64,000 nucleotides of DNA from Archivesica marissinica (taxonomy: Eukaryota > Mollusca > Bivalvia > Venerida > Vesicomyidae), in contig CM026386.1 of NCBI GenBank assembly GCA_014843695.1, forward strand, positions 16,579,489 to 16,643,488. Direction: 5' to 3'. A program made the position numbers and the translations under genes. Position 1 is the first letter of the stretch. Each line of letters starts with the position of its first letter. The notes beneath the pieces were generated by a model, which was not told the origin of the DNA, ran no database searches, and saw only the letters and a program-made list of their open reading frames with translations. Below are positions 1 to 11,565 of this stretch, piece after piece.

Positions 1-870
1 CGAGGAATGAGCAAACTTATTAGTCAGCACTACTTGGCACCATCATAATCCGGACCACTTTCTTGACACGATACCTTGGCACCATCATAATCCGGGCAAC
101 TCTCTTGACACGATACCTTGGCACCATCATAATCTGGACCACTCTTGACACGATACCTTGGCACCATCATAATCTGGACCACTCTTGACACGATACCTTG
201 GCACCATCATAATCTGGACCACTCTTGACACGATACCTTGGCACCATTATAATCCAGGCCACTCTCTGGACACGATGCCTTGGCACCATCATAATCTGGA
301 CCACTCTTGACACGATACCTTGGCACCATCATAATCTGGACCACTCTTGACACGATACCTTGGCACCATCATAATCTGGACCACTCTCTTGACACGATGC
401 CTTGGCACCATCATAATCTGGACCACTCTTGACACGATACCTTGGCACCATCATAATCTGGACCACTCTCTGGACACGATACCTTGGCACCATCATAATC
501 TGGACCACTCTCTTGACACGATACCTTGGCACCATCATAATCCGGACCACTCTCTGGACACGATGCCTTGGCACCATCATAATCCGGACCACTCTCTGGA
601 CACGATGCCTTGGCACCATCATAATCTGGACCACTCTTGACACGATACCTTGGCACCATCATAATCTGGACCACTCTCTTGACACGATACCTTGGCACCA
701 TCATAATCTGGACCACTCTCTTGACACGATACCTTGGCACCATCATAATCTGGACCACTCTCTTGACACGATGCCTTGGCACCATTATAATCCAGGCCAC
801 TCTCTGGACACAATGCCTTGGCACCAGCATAATGCAACATTACCTTGACACAATACCTTAGCACCAACAT
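1..870. repeat. Minisatellite, 40/42-bp unit
   Basis: About 21 head-to-tail copies of a unit built on GATACCTTGGCACCATCATA. Units are 40 bp (ACTCTTGACAC junction) or 42 bp (ACTCTCTTGACAC junction), and the two are interspersed. The 42-bp form keeps a reading frame open while the 40-bp form shifts it, so the overlapping frames of 74-139 codons on both strands are by-products. The array runs off the left edge, and its last copies (780-870) are diverged. Confidence 0.95.
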
Positions 871-892
871 AACATTGGTGAAAGTTCGTTAT

Positions 893-1056
893 GCCAAACA
901 AAATTTACCTGTGTTTACGGTTTCCCGACCGACCCATTTATTAACCCTGAATTTTTGTTATGAATTTTGATGAAAAAAAAAATTGTTTTCACCGACCGAC
1001 CCTATTTTCTTTTTGCATGGAACAGTAAACAGAGGTTGGGGTTATTTTTTTTGGCC
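893..1056 (+). repeat. Dispersed repeat with GGCC ends (Rep-12), copy 1
   Basis: This segment matches the reverse complement of 24573-24756. Both share GTGTTTACGGTTTCCCGAC near one end, ACAGTAAAC near the other, and a run of T followed by GGCC at the end. The short GGCCAAAA-type ends suggest a small non-autonomous DNA element, but the target-site duplication is not clear. Confidence 0.5.
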
Positions 1057-1901
1057 TTATGAACCTTTATTGGAAGCTGTATTAATGTTGCTAGAGAATC
1101 TGTAAAATGATTCCAGTTTTGTTCCAAGGGACATTTTCATAATTCGTTGTTTTCTGGTGAAGTGATTAAATATACAAAATGATAACATAATTTAGTTCCG
1201 CAATTTTATTAAATTAACGGTGCAGGCTACCTGATGAAAATTTTATTATTGTGATAATAGAATTTGTTGGGCATTTACACTCATTAGCGGTTGTACATTT
1301 ATACCCTTGGCTTGTTTAAATGCCTAACCAAAGCAAGATTGATTTTTATAGGGAGTGGGATTTACAAAAACTTGACATTAGTGGCCATAAACATCAGCGA
1401 TAGTTGGCTTTTATTCCCTTCCCAACAACTATAGGTGCACACATAAAACTAGATGGTAAAGGAAAACCATTCATTTACTGTCGTTCATAATTTGTCTCTA
1501 TCTCTTCTGTTTAATGTTTGAAAAGTGTGCAATGGAAATCTTAACAAGTGATTATCAATAAAATCTAATACCCTTATTGATGGTTCATAAAAACTTGATA
1601 GCTGTAAAATTTTATGAAAATAACTTGAAAAGTATTTGATTGGTTAAGTGCGTTTATATTTTTTTGAAGTATTATTCTTGAAATTTTGTCACACAATTAT
1701 GATCTTAATAATATTGGTAGTGGTTTATACAATCTTGTTTAATATGTGTGTTTTGTGGTATTGAATTGTTGAGATTTTGTATACGTTATCTAACACCCTT
1801 CAGCTGTATGGGGAAACTAAGCGCTTAGTATGCAGCTGTTGGATGTTGGTAAGACTATTAACATCTGATAGAAATCATAGGGTAACATTTGTTTTTACAC
1901 A
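1057..1901. other. AT-rich stretch without an assigned gene
   Basis: No long open frame and no known repeat are visible. A 45-bp segment, 1804-1848 (+), lies between an acceptor-like CCCTTCAG and a donor-like GTAAGA and is open in one frame. It also contains the perfect palindrome CTAAGCGCTTAG and flanking CAGCTG repeats, so it may be a repeat fragment and not an exon. Confidence 0.5.
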
Positions 1902-3979
1902 TTAATTAATACCTAATACGGTGTCAGTGCATTGTCAGTTACTCTCGTATTAATACATAATACTGTGTCAGTGCATTGTCAGTTACTCAAGTATTAATAC
2001 ATAATACAGTATCAGTGCATTGTCAGTTACTCAAGTATTAATACATAATACAGTGTCAGTGCATTGTCAGTTACTCTCGTATTAATACATAATACTGTGT
2101 CAGTGCATTGTCAGTTACTCTCGTATTAATACATAATACAGTATCAGTGCATTGTCAGTTACTCAAGTATTAATACATAATACAGTATCAGTGCATTGTC
2201 AGTTACTCTCGTATTAATACATAATACAGTATCAGTGCATTGTCAGTTACTCTCGTATTAATACATAATACAGTGTCAGTGCATTGTCAGTTACTCTCGT
2301 ATTAATACATAATACAGTGTCAAGGCATTGTCAGTTACTCTCGTATTAATACATAATACAGTGGCAGTGCATTGTCAGTTACTCTCGTATTAATACATAA
2401 TACAGTGTCAGTGCATTGTCAGTTACTCTCGTATTAATACATTATACAGTGGCAGTGCATTGTCAGTTACTCTCGTATTAATACATAATACAGTGGCAGT
2501 GCATTGTCAGTTATTCTCGTATTAATTCCTTAATACAGTATCAGTGCATTGTCAGTTACTCTCGTATTAATACATAATACAGTGTCAGTGCATTGTCAGT
2601 TACTCTAGTATTAATACATAATACAGTGTCAGTGCATTGTCAGTTACTCTCGTATTAATACATAATACAGTATCAGTGCATTGTCAGTTACTCTCGTATT
2701 AATACATAATACAGTGTCAGTGCATTGTCAGTTACTCTCGTATTAATACCTAATACAGTATCAGTGCATTGTCAGTTACTCTCGTATTAATACATAATAC
2801 AGTGTCAGTGCACTGTCAGTTACTCTCATATTAATACATAATACAGTGTCAGTGCATTGTCAGTTACTCTCGTATTTACATATACCTAATACAGTATCAG
2901 TGCATTGTCAGTTACTCTCGTATTAATACATAATACAGTGTCAGTGCATTGTCAGTACTCTCGTATTAATACATAATACAGTGTCAGTGCATTGTCAGTT
3001 ACTCTCGTATTAATACCTAATACAGTATCAGTGCATTGTCAGTTACTCTCGTATTAATACATAATACAGTGTCAGTGCATTGTCAGTTACTCTCGTATTA
3101 ATACATAATACAGTATCAGTGCATTGTCAGTTACTCTCGTATTAATACATAATACAGTGTCAGTGCATTGTCAGTTACTCTCGTATTAATACCTAATACA
3201 GTATCAGTGCATTGTCAGTTACTCTCGTATTAATACATAATACAGTGTCAGTGCACTGTCAGTTACTCTCATATTAATACATAATACAGTGTCAGTGCAT
3301 TGTCAGTTACTCTCGTATTAATACCTAATACAGTATCAGTGCATTGTCAGTTACTCTCGTATTAATACATAATACAGTGTCAGTGCATTGTCAGTTACTC
3401 TAGTATTAATACATAATACAGTGTCAGTGCATTGTCAGTTACTCTCGTATTAATACATAATACAGTATCAGTGCATTGTCAGTTACTCTCGTATTAATAC
3501 ATAATACAGTGTCAGTGCATTGTCAGTTACTCTCGTATTAATACCTAATACAGTATCAGTGCATTGTCAGTTACTCTCGTATTAATACATAATACAGTGT
3601 CAGTGCATTGTCAGTTACTCTAGTATTAATACATAATACAGTGTCAGTGCATTGTCAGTTACTCTCGTATTAATACATAATACAGTATCAGTGCATTGTC
3701 AGTTACTCTCGTATTAATACATAATACACTATCAGTGCATTGTCAGTTACTCTCGTATTAATACATAATACAGTGTCAGTGCATTGTCAGTTACTCTCGT
3801 ATTAATACATAATACAGTATCAGTGCATTGTCAGTTACTCTCGTATTAATACATAATACAGTATCAGTGCATTGTCAGTTACTCTCGTATTAATACATAA
3901 TACAGTATCAGTGCATTGTCAGTTACTCTCGTATTAATACATAATACAGTGGCAGTGCATTGTCAGTTACTCTCGTATT
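1902..3979. repeat. Minisatellite, 44-bp unit
   Basis: About 47 copies of a unit containing ATTAATACATAATACAG and GTGCATTGTCAGTTACTC. Copies differ at a few recurring positions (GTGTC/GTATC/GTGGC; CTCG/CTAG/CAAG; CATAAT/CCTAAT), and combinations of variants recur, which implies block duplications of several units. The period is not a multiple of three and no long frame is open. Confidence 0.96.
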
Positions 3980-4211
3980 TACACAGACTAACAACATGCA
4001 AAATAAGTGTGACATAGAGCCTGGGTTCTGCCCTTAAAGCCCTAAAGTGTTTAATTGGAATGTACTGAAAACTGAATATTAAGGGCGCATGTGTTTACTG
4101 ACTGCATTGTGATTATATTTCCAGTTTTTGAATTTTAATTGTTATTAATTGTTATTGACATTAATGGATGCACTTTACTTCATAACGTTAATTAAACCAC
4201 CAAAAGGACAT
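3980..4211. other. Unassigned AT-rich spacer
   Basis: Sequence between the 44-bp array and Rep-10. I see no open frame, RNA gene or repeat that I can name. Confidence 0.5.
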
Positions 4212-4384
4212 TAATTCTTTGTATGCTGGGTAAAATAAAGGTTATAAATAGTTACTATAATTGTAGCAGACGACTATTCATAATATATTAATACGTTTTT
4301 CTTATTTGTAAGTGAAAACTATGGAAATATGTCATGGAATTTCATTAGAATCGTGTCGTAACGACATTTCGTTTTATGCCTTCA
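4212..4384 (+). repeat. Dispersed repeat Rep-10, copy 1
   Basis: It aligns with the reverse complement of 59215-59395. Shared blocks in order are ATGCTGGGTAAAATAAAGG, TATAAATAGTT, TTTTCTTATTT, GGAAATATGTCATG, and AATTTCATTAGAAT followed by GTGTCGT. Two diverged copies on opposite strands show a dispersed element. Its class is unknown. Confidence 0.6.
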
Positions 4385-4426
4385 TAAAAATATAAACCAG
4401 GAAATAATGAAAACAAAATGACACTA

Positions 4427-4884
4427 CTTTCCTGGAAACTTATTGAGCATCCCTCAAAATAACTTTCCTGGAAACTTATTGAGCATCCCTCAAAATAACT
4501 TAACTTATTGAGCATCCCTCAAAATAACTTTCCTGGAAACTTATTGAGCATCCCTCAAAATAACTTTCCTGGAAACTTATTGAGCATCCCTCAAAATAAC
4601 TTTCATGGAACCTTGTTAGCATCCCTCAAAATTACTTTCATGGAAACTTATTAGCATCCCTCAAAATTACTTTCATGGAAACTTATTGAGCATCCCTCAA
4701 AATTACTTTCATGGAAACTTATTGAGCATCCCTCAAAATTACTTTCCTGGATACTTATTGAGCATCCCTCAAAATTACTTTCCTGGAAACTTATTAGCAT
4801 CCCTCAAAATTACTTTCCTGGAAACTTATTAGCATCCCTCAAAATTACTTTCCTGGATACTTATTGAGTATCCCTCAAAATTAA
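4427..4884. repeat. Minisatellite, 36-bp unit
   Basis: About 13 copies of a unit holding CTTTCCTGGAAACTTATT and GAGCATCCCTCAAAAT. Some copies lack the GA dinucleotide or carry CATGG for CCTGG. The array ends 15 bp from the candidate minus-strand exon at 4899-4955. Confidence 0.95.
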
Positions 4885-4898
4885 TTTGTTTAGCTTAC

Positions 4899-4955
4899 TA
4901 TGTTGTTTGACAACATCAATTAGTTCTATTAATGTGTAAGTTGCAACAGGTTTTT
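4899..4955 (-). CDS. Candidate 57-nt internal exon
   Basis: On the minus strand a pyrimidine-rich tract ends in TTATATTTCAG at the upper boundary, and a GTAAGC donor follows the lower boundary. Between them only one frame is open. It reads through KPVATYTLIELIDVVKQH with a split codon at each end (19 codons in total, phase-preserving). I do not recognise the protein. The fit of acceptor, donor and single open frame is better than chance would suggest, but the piece is short. The 36-bp array lies directly downstream, inside the putative intron. Confidence 0.3.
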
Positions 4956-5065
4956 CTGAAATATAATAATTACATAGGACAGATGGCAAGATGTGCTTGA
5001 TTAATAATAATAAATAATAACATGTGAACATTTTACCGATCAAATATTATTGTGGCCAAGAAATT

Positions 5066-5316
5066 TGTTTTCGTTTGTTTGTTTTGGTGGTTTAAAGTCG
5101 CGCCAACAGCTTAGGTCATATGGGGACTCTCTCCAGCTATTATTGGTGGAGGAAGTTCATGGGGAAGGACGGGCACCTGGGTAGAACCACTGACCTTTCA
5201 TAGCCAGCTTGATAGCTTCCTCACTTAGAAAGAATTGGACACCCCCAGTGGGATCCGAACCTACACCGGTGAGGGACAAGTAAATTGAAGTCAACAACCT
5301 TAACCCCTCAGCCAAG
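5066..5316 (-). mobile_element. SINE-A copy, tRNA-Leu/Ser-like head
   Basis: Read on the minus strand, it starts GGCTGAGGGGTTAAGGTTG, an A-box-like head, followed by the B-box-like GGTTCGGATCCCACTGGGGG. It ends near CGACTTTAAACCACC and an AAACAAAC tail. Other copies are at 10051, 35485 and 38578. The class II tRNA-like head and A-rich tail mark it as a Pol III-derived SINE. Confidence 0.8.
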
Positions 5317-5362
5317 AATTTGTATTTCCCTTAATTATTTTAGAAATTATTTTTATTTTGTT

Positions 5363-5621
5363 TGTGTGTTTTACGTTTATTTATCGTTGCTACCGGTTGA
5401 ATCGCTGCAATTGCTACAGTGATTATCCTTGTTAATATTAAAACCCATTCCAGAGTCTCCTCTGGTTCTTTTACGTGCACGATGTAAAGCACCGACACAA
5501 GACCTCGGTTTAACGTCCCATCTGAAAGACTGTTAATTTTATTAGGGTCAGATGGGGGATCGAACCTGCGATCCCTGGATTATCAGTCCAGCATGTTACC
5601 ACTGGACTACAGTACCGTCTG
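5363..5621 (-). mobile_element. SINE-B copy
   Basis: The tRNA-like head occupies the high-coordinate end (complement of GTAGTCCAGTGGTAACATGC, with the B-box GGTTCGATCCCCCATCTGA). The tail ends AACGATAAATAAACGTAAAA. The middle of the tail is altered compared with other copies, since the GGAGGCGTCGCTCATATGG block is replaced. Confidence 0.85.
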
Positions 5622-5659
5622 AAATTATTTTAATTATGCTATTTTGTTTTTATGGCCCG

Positions 5660-5836
5660 TTAACACTTATTATAGAATTGACCCTTTATTTAACACTTAT
5701 TATAGAATTGACCCTTTATTTAACACTTATAATAAAATTGACCCTTTATTTAACACTTATTATAGAATTGTGCCCATTAACACTTATTATAGAATTGGCC
5801 CTTTATTAAACACTTATTATAGAATTGGCCCTTAAA
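5660..5836. repeat. Short tandem array, 30-bp unit
   Basis: About six copies of AACACTTATTATAGAATTG plus CCCTTTATTT. The last copies read GGCCC in place of GACCC. Two short frames (63 and 85 codons) crossing it are repeat read-through. Confidence 0.9.
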
Positions 5837-5886
5837 CACTTTAATGGGTACCGGCGGGTAATACAGGACTCACAACTTTAATACTG

Positions 5887-6180
5887 ATGGGAAACAACAT
5901 TGAAGAAAGGATACCAGCAGGTAATACAGAACTCACAACTTTAATTCCTGCCTATCTGAGTGATATCCGAAGGCCCTTTCTGCCCTCCAGACTGAAATCT
6001 CTAAACATAAAGTCATGTTTGCCACTATTTATGTCATTTCAAGCTTCAGTCTATTTTAATCCCTTTGGAACTTATCCGTGGCCCATTAGCTATACAAAAC
6101 TGGGCTTTCAGGCTGGGGTCAAAAAATCCATTTCCCACTTAAAAAGAAATTGTCGAGGCTTTTTAATGCTTCATTTATAA
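5887..6180 (+). other. 97-codon open frame, doubtful
   Basis: This is one of the longer open frames lying outside an array and starting at ATG. I recognise no domain, signal peptide or membrane segment, and composition is close to what AT-rich noncoding DNA gives. A 35-bp duplication (GGTAATACAG and CTCACAACTTTAAT, near 5848 and 5910) overlaps its start. It could equally be chance. Confidence 0.12.
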
Positions 6181-7040
6181 AAAAGCAAGAAGAGTTTAGA
6201 CAATTTTCAAATTCATTTAAACCTACTTGTTTGTAACTAATGTGAAAATGGCTCGCTTGAGCGAACATCTCAGTTCAACTCACATAAAATATTCATATCA
6301 TAAATAAAATGAAACTTGATACACCTTGAATGAATAAGCCGCATAGTTATCAAACATAAGATGTATCTGGGAGATGTAACAGTGTAAATTAGGGAACAAG
6401 ATCTCTTTAGCTCATTCGTGCTGTCAAAGTTTTATTTCTATCAATGACATTTTCGGATGAATAAGGAAAGTGGTAACATATAAAATGGTTAGCGATATTA
6501 AAATTTACACGTGAGCATGAACGAAATGCATTATTATATGTGCATCAGTCTCGTAATTTTGCCTCATGATTTACAGATTTCTTCACAAAGGATTTAGCGT
6601 AAGTTTTATGTTCAATTCACAATTATGGACTATTATTGCGCGAAAACAAAATGGAAGTAGGCAAAATGGAAATTAAAATTTCATAATTTTGTGAATTACT
6701 TTTTTTCAAATATAAAAATTAATGAACATTCTGGTTTTGGAATCTGCTGGTGCCCCGATTGTTCAATAAACAGGGATCCAGCCTATGGTTTGTATATATT
6801 CTGAGCCATTGTTTATATAAACAGACAAGAGATCAAGTGCATGTTATATTTTGTTACGATCTTAATCAGAAAGCAAGTGCTTTATTTTGTGTGCCAATTA
6901 TATGTGGAAGAGAAGATTGAACTATTTGTAAGGTAAGCCACAAGTTTTGCATAAATCTACTGCTGTGAATTGAACTAGGTAGCTCTTGTGGTGTTTTAAT
7001 ACACTGAGAGTTCATGATGTTGCAATATTATGAAAAATTG
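6181..7040. other. AT-rich stretch without an assigned gene
   Basis: No array or SINE is seen. An ATG-led frame of 31 codons ends at 6932 before a GTAAGC donor-like site, but nothing else supports it. The sequence TTGTTATTTTACATAATT at its right end is the flank that was captured into the 42-bp array. Confidence 0.5.
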
Positions 7041-10000
7041 TTATTTTACATAATTATGTAAGGGCCTCTGTAGCCGAGGTGGTTATTTTACATAATTATG
7101 TAAGGGCCTCCGTAGCCGAGGTGGTTATTTTACATATTATGTAAGGGCCTCCGTAGCCGTGTGGTTATTTTACATAATTATGTAAGGGCCTCTGTAGCCA
7201 AGGTGGTTATTTTACATAATTATGTAAGGGCCTCCATACCCGAGGTGGTTATTTTACATAATTATGTAAGGGCCTCCGTACCCGAGGTGGTTATTTTACA
7301 TAATTATGTAAGGGCCTCCGTACCCGAGGTGGTTATTTTACATAATTATGTAAGGGCCTACATACCCGAGGTGGTTATTTTACATAATTATGTAAGGGCC
7401 TCTGTAGCCGAGGTGGTTATTTTACATAATTATGTAAGGGCCTCCATACCTGAGGTGGTTATTTTACATAATTATGTAAGGGCCCCATACCCGAGGTGGT
7501 TATTTTACATAATTATGTAAGGGCCTCCGTAGCCGAGGTGGTTATTTTACATAATTATGTAAGGGCCTCCGTAGCCGAGGTGGTTATTTTACATAATTAT
7601 GTAAGGGCCTCTGTAGCCGAGGTGGTTATTTTACATAATTATGTAAGGGCCTCTGTAGCCGAGGTGGTTATTTTACATAATTATGTAAGGGCCTCCGTAG
7701 CCGTGTGGTTATTTTACATAATTATGTAAGGGCCTCTGTAGCCAAGGTGGTTATTTTACATAATTATGTAAGGGCCTCTGTACCCGAGGTGGTTATTTTA
7801 CATAATTATGTAAGGGCCTCCGTAGCCGAGGTGGTTATTTTACATAATTATGTAAGGGCCTCCGTACCCGAGGTGGTTATTTTACATAATTATGTAAGGG
7901 CCTCTGTAGCCGAGGTGGTTATTTTACATAATTATGTAAGGGTCTCCGTAGCCGAGGTGGTTATTTTACATAATTATGTAAGGGCCTCCGTACCCGAGGT
8001 GGTTATTTTACATAATTATGTAAGGGCCTCCATACCCGAGGTGGTTATTTTACATAATTATGTAAGGGCCTCTGTAGCTGAGGTGGTTATTTTACATAAT
8101 TAGGTAAGGGCCTCTGTAGCCGAGGTGGTTATTTTACATAATTATGTAAGGGCCTCTGTAGCCGAGGTGGTTATTTTACATAATTATGTAAGGGTCTCCG
8201 TACCCGAGGTGGTTATTTTACATAATTATGTAAGGGCCTCTGTAGCCGAGGTGGTTATTTTACATAATTATGTAAGGGCCTCCATACTCGAGGTGGTTAT
8301 TTTACATAATTATGTAAGGGCCTCTGTAGCCGAGGTGGTTATTTTACATAATTATGTAAGGGCCGAGGTGGTTATTTTACATAATTATGTAAGGGCCTCC
8401 ATACCCGAGGTGGTTATTTTACATAATTATGTAAGGGCCTCTGTAGCCGAGGTGGTTATTTTACATAATTATGTAAGGGCCTCCATACTCGAGGTGGTTA
8501 TTTTACATAATTATGTAAGGGCCTCTGTAGCCGAGGTGGTTATTTTACATAATTATGTAAGGGCCTCTGTAGCCGAGGTGGTTATTTTACATAATTATGT
8601 AAGGGCCTCCATACCCGAGGTGGTTATTTTACATAATTATGTAAGGGCCTCCATACCCGAGGTGGTTATTTTACATAATTATGTAAGGGCCTCCATACCC
8701 GAGGTGGTTATTTTACATAATTATGTAAGGGCCTCCGTAGCCGAGGTGGTTATTTTACATAATTATGTAAGGGCCTCCATACCCGAGGTGGTTATTTTAC
8801 ATAATTATGTAAGGGCCTCTGTAGCCGAGGTGGTTATTTTACATAATTATGTAAGGGCCTCTGTAGCCGAGGTGGTTATTTTACATAATTAGGTAAGGGC
8901 CTATGTGGGTGATTGGTTATTTTACATAATTATGTAAGGGCCTCCGTACCCGAGGTGGTTATTTTACATAATTATGTAAGGGCCTCTGTAGCCGAGGTGG
9001 TTATTTTACATAATTATGTAAGGGACTCAGTAGCCGAGGTGGTTATTTTACATAATTATGTAAGGGCCTCCGTACCCGAGGTGGTTATTTTACATAATTA
9101 TGTAAGGGCCTCCATACCCGAGGTGGTTATTTTACATAATTATGTAAGGGCCTCTGTAGCTGAGGTGGTTATTTTACATAATTAGGTAAGGGCCTCTGTA
9201 GCCGAGGTGATTATTTTACATAATTATGTAAGGGCCTCTGTAGCCGAGGTGGTTATTTTACATAATTATGTAAGGGTCTCCGTACCCGAGGTGGTTATTT
9301 TACATAATTATGTAAGGGCCTCTGTAGCCGAGGTGGTTATTTTACATAATTATGTAAGGGCCTCCATACTCGAGGTGGTTATTTTACATAATTATGTAAG
9401 GGCCTCTGTAGCCGAGGTGGTTATTTTACATAATTATGTAAGGGCCGAGGTGGTTATTTTACATAATTATGTAAGGGCCTCCATACCCGAGGTGGTTATT
9501 TTACATAATTATGTAAGGGCCTCTGTAGCCGAGGTGGTTATTTTACATAATTATGTAAGGGCCTCCATACTCGAGGTGGTTATTTTACATAATTATGTAA
9601 GGGCCTCTGTAGCCGAGGTGGTTATTTTACATAATTATGTAAGGGCCTCTGTAGCCGAGGTGGTTATTTTACATAATTATGTAAGGGCCTCCATACCCGA
9701 GGTGGTTATTTTACATAATTATGTAAGGGCCTCCATACCGAGGTGGTTATTTTACATAATTATGTAAGGCGAGGTGGTTATTTTACATAATTATGTAAGG
9801 GCCTCCGTAGCCGAGGTGGTTATTTTACATAATTATGTAAGGGCCTCCATACCCGAGGTGGTTATTTTACATAATTATGTAAGGGCCTCTGTAGCCGAGG
9901 TGGTTATTTTACATAATTATGTAAGGGCCTCTGTAGCCGAGGTGGTTATTTTACATAATTAGGTAAGGGCCTATGTGGGTGATTGGTTATTTTACATAAT

Positions 10001-10050
10001 TATGTAAGGGCCTCCGTAGCCGAGGTGGTTATTTTACATAATTATGTAAG
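7041..10050. repeat. Satellite, 42-bp unit with A-box and palindrome
   Basis: About 72 copies. Each unit holds the 16-bp palindrome TTACATAATTATGTAA, then AGGGCCTCCGTAGCCGAGG and TGGTTATT. The TAGCCGAGGTGG part matches the Pol III A-box TRGYNNARNNGG, and it equals the head of the SINE-A that follows at 10051. A 1.07-1.08 kb block is duplicated within the array (about 7980-9061 and 9062-10050). The 42-bp period keeps one frame open for up to 255 codons, which is not evidence of a protein. Confidence 0.97.
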
Positions 10051-10275
10051 GGCCTCTGTGGGTGATTGGTTAATGTTGTTGACTTCCAAATCATCTCCGT
10101 CACCGCTGTAGGTTTGAATCCCAATTGGGGGTGTCAAATAATTTCATCTGATGATGTTATCCAGCTAGCTGCCTGTGGAAGGTCGGTGGTTCTACCTGGG
10201 TGCCCATCCGTTCCTGAAATACGTCTCGGAGGGAAGATTCGCCATATGTGAATTTGAACTCCAAAAACAAACAAA
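10051..10275 (+). mobile_element. SINE-A copy at the end of the 42-bp array
   Basis: It begins GGCCTCTGTGGGTGATTGGT, continues TAATGTTGTTGACTTCC and the B-box-like GGTTTGAATCCCAATTGGGG, and ends in AACAAACAAA. The head is continuous with the last array unit, so it is the probable parent of the array. The 5' variant TGGGTGATTGG also occurs inside the array at about 8905 and 9975. Confidence 0.85.
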
Positions 10276-10299
10276 TTAAGTTATTACATGGTATCAAAA

Positions 10300-10993
10300 T
10301 TATTAAATAATTATATTAGTGCATTGTATCAAAATGATGTTATTAACATTATAGCAAAATTACAATGTAACATAGCATTAAAATTACATTGTATCAAAAT
10401 TAGAATATTTACATTGCATTACAATTATGTTAATATTTAGGGTATCTGGAATTTGGTGCTCATGCAGAGACCAGAGAGACCAATCACAAGCCTGGAAATC
10501 TTGGGATCGATTCCCTATCACATTGCATTAACATTACATTGCATTAAAATTACATTGCATTAATAAAATTACATTGCATTAAAATTACATTATTTCATTG
10601 CATTAAAATTACATTATTTCATTGCATTAAAATTACATTATTACATTGCATTAAAATTACATTATTTCATTGCATTAAAATTACATTATTTCATTGCATT
10701 AAAATTACATTATTTCATTGCATTAAAATTACATTATTACATTGCATTAAAATTACATTATAACATTGCATTAAAATTACATTATAACATTGCATTAAAA
10801 TTACATTATTTCATTGCATTAAAATTACATTATAACATTGCATTAATATTACATTATTACATTGCATTAAAATGACATTATTTCATTGCATTAAAATTAC
10901 ATTATAACATTGCATTAAAATTACATTATAACATTGCATTAAAATTACATTGCATTAAAATTACAGTATTTCATTGCATTAAAATTACATTAT
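10300..10993. repeat. 24-bp AT-rich array and its decayed left flank
   Basis: The regular part (about 10516-10993) repeats CATTGCATTAAAATTACATT plus ATTT, with ACATTATAA/ACATTATTA variants. From 10300 to 10440 are irregular relatives. The island 10441-10508 is GC-richer, with a tRNA B-box-like GGATCGATTCCC, and may be a SINE fragment. Confidence 0.88.
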
Positions 10994-11319
10994 AATCCCG
11001 TGTTTGCCAATAGTCAACCAAATACAAGAGACATTCATATGATTGTCTTAGGTCAATCCAGTGTAGCAGAAATTCCCTGGTACCCAGCAATGCCTGTAAC
11101 CAAAAACTGCTTCTGCTGTGTACCTGGTATTCTACATGCACCTAATAATGTTTGTCTCTTTTGCTGTTATTTAATAATTGTGCCAGAATTTCTTGCCAAT
11201 TATAAGGTGGGTATTAGAGAAATGCAGGATTTGTTGTTAACTTTATGCAATGTGGCTCAAGCTAGAGGGAGATTCTGGAGAAATAATCTCCCTCATCTGC
11301 TTCACCCTCTCCCTCTTTT
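10994..11319. other. Spacer with a doubtful 113-codon frame
   Basis: An open frame (11000-11341, +) crosses this spacer and ends inside the SINE-C at 11320. It has no motif I recognise and no convincing splice context apart from a TATAAGGTGGGT donor-like site near 11200. I treat the segment as noncoding. Confidence 0.4.
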
Positions 11320-11552
11320 AGTTTCTACAAATTTATTTTAGCTTGATTGCCAAACAAGTTCTTACAAATAATATTAATCTCTCTCGAGACCTCATTCCTG
11401 ATGGAATCCCTCGCTACGAGGGAGAGAGAACAGGCAACGTGGTAGCCTTGTCTACAGGCACAATCGTAACGGCTCCAGTGGGGCTCGAACTCCGGGCCTT
11501 TCGCACCTGAAGCGAACGCTCTACCATTGCCTGTGCTATCATGACTTCCACT
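11320..11552 (-). mobile_element. SINE-C copy
   Basis: Reverse-oriented copy. It carries the complement of the tail AGCTAAAATAAATTTGTA at the low-coordinate end and a tRNA-like head at the high end, with B-box GGAGTTCGAGCCCCACTGG. The A-box area is altered (GCACAGGCAATGGTAGAGCG). Confidence 0.88.
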
Positions 11553-11565
11553 CGCATGGCATGTT

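Noticed and set aside
1804..1848. 45-nt exon between CCCTTCAG and GTAAGA
   Set aside because: The segment is dominated by inverted repeats (CAGCTG ends and CTAAGCGCTTAG), so a repeat fragment is more likely; kept only as a remark.
1902..3979. CRISPR-like array
   Set aside because: Repeats are contiguous with no unique spacers, and the context is eukaryotic.
7161..9962. A repetitive protein of 14-residue units (VVILHNYVRASVAE)
   Set aside because: The 42-bp satellite period is divisible by three, and frames break wherever a unit length changes. No start context, splice sites or synonymous bias argue for coding.
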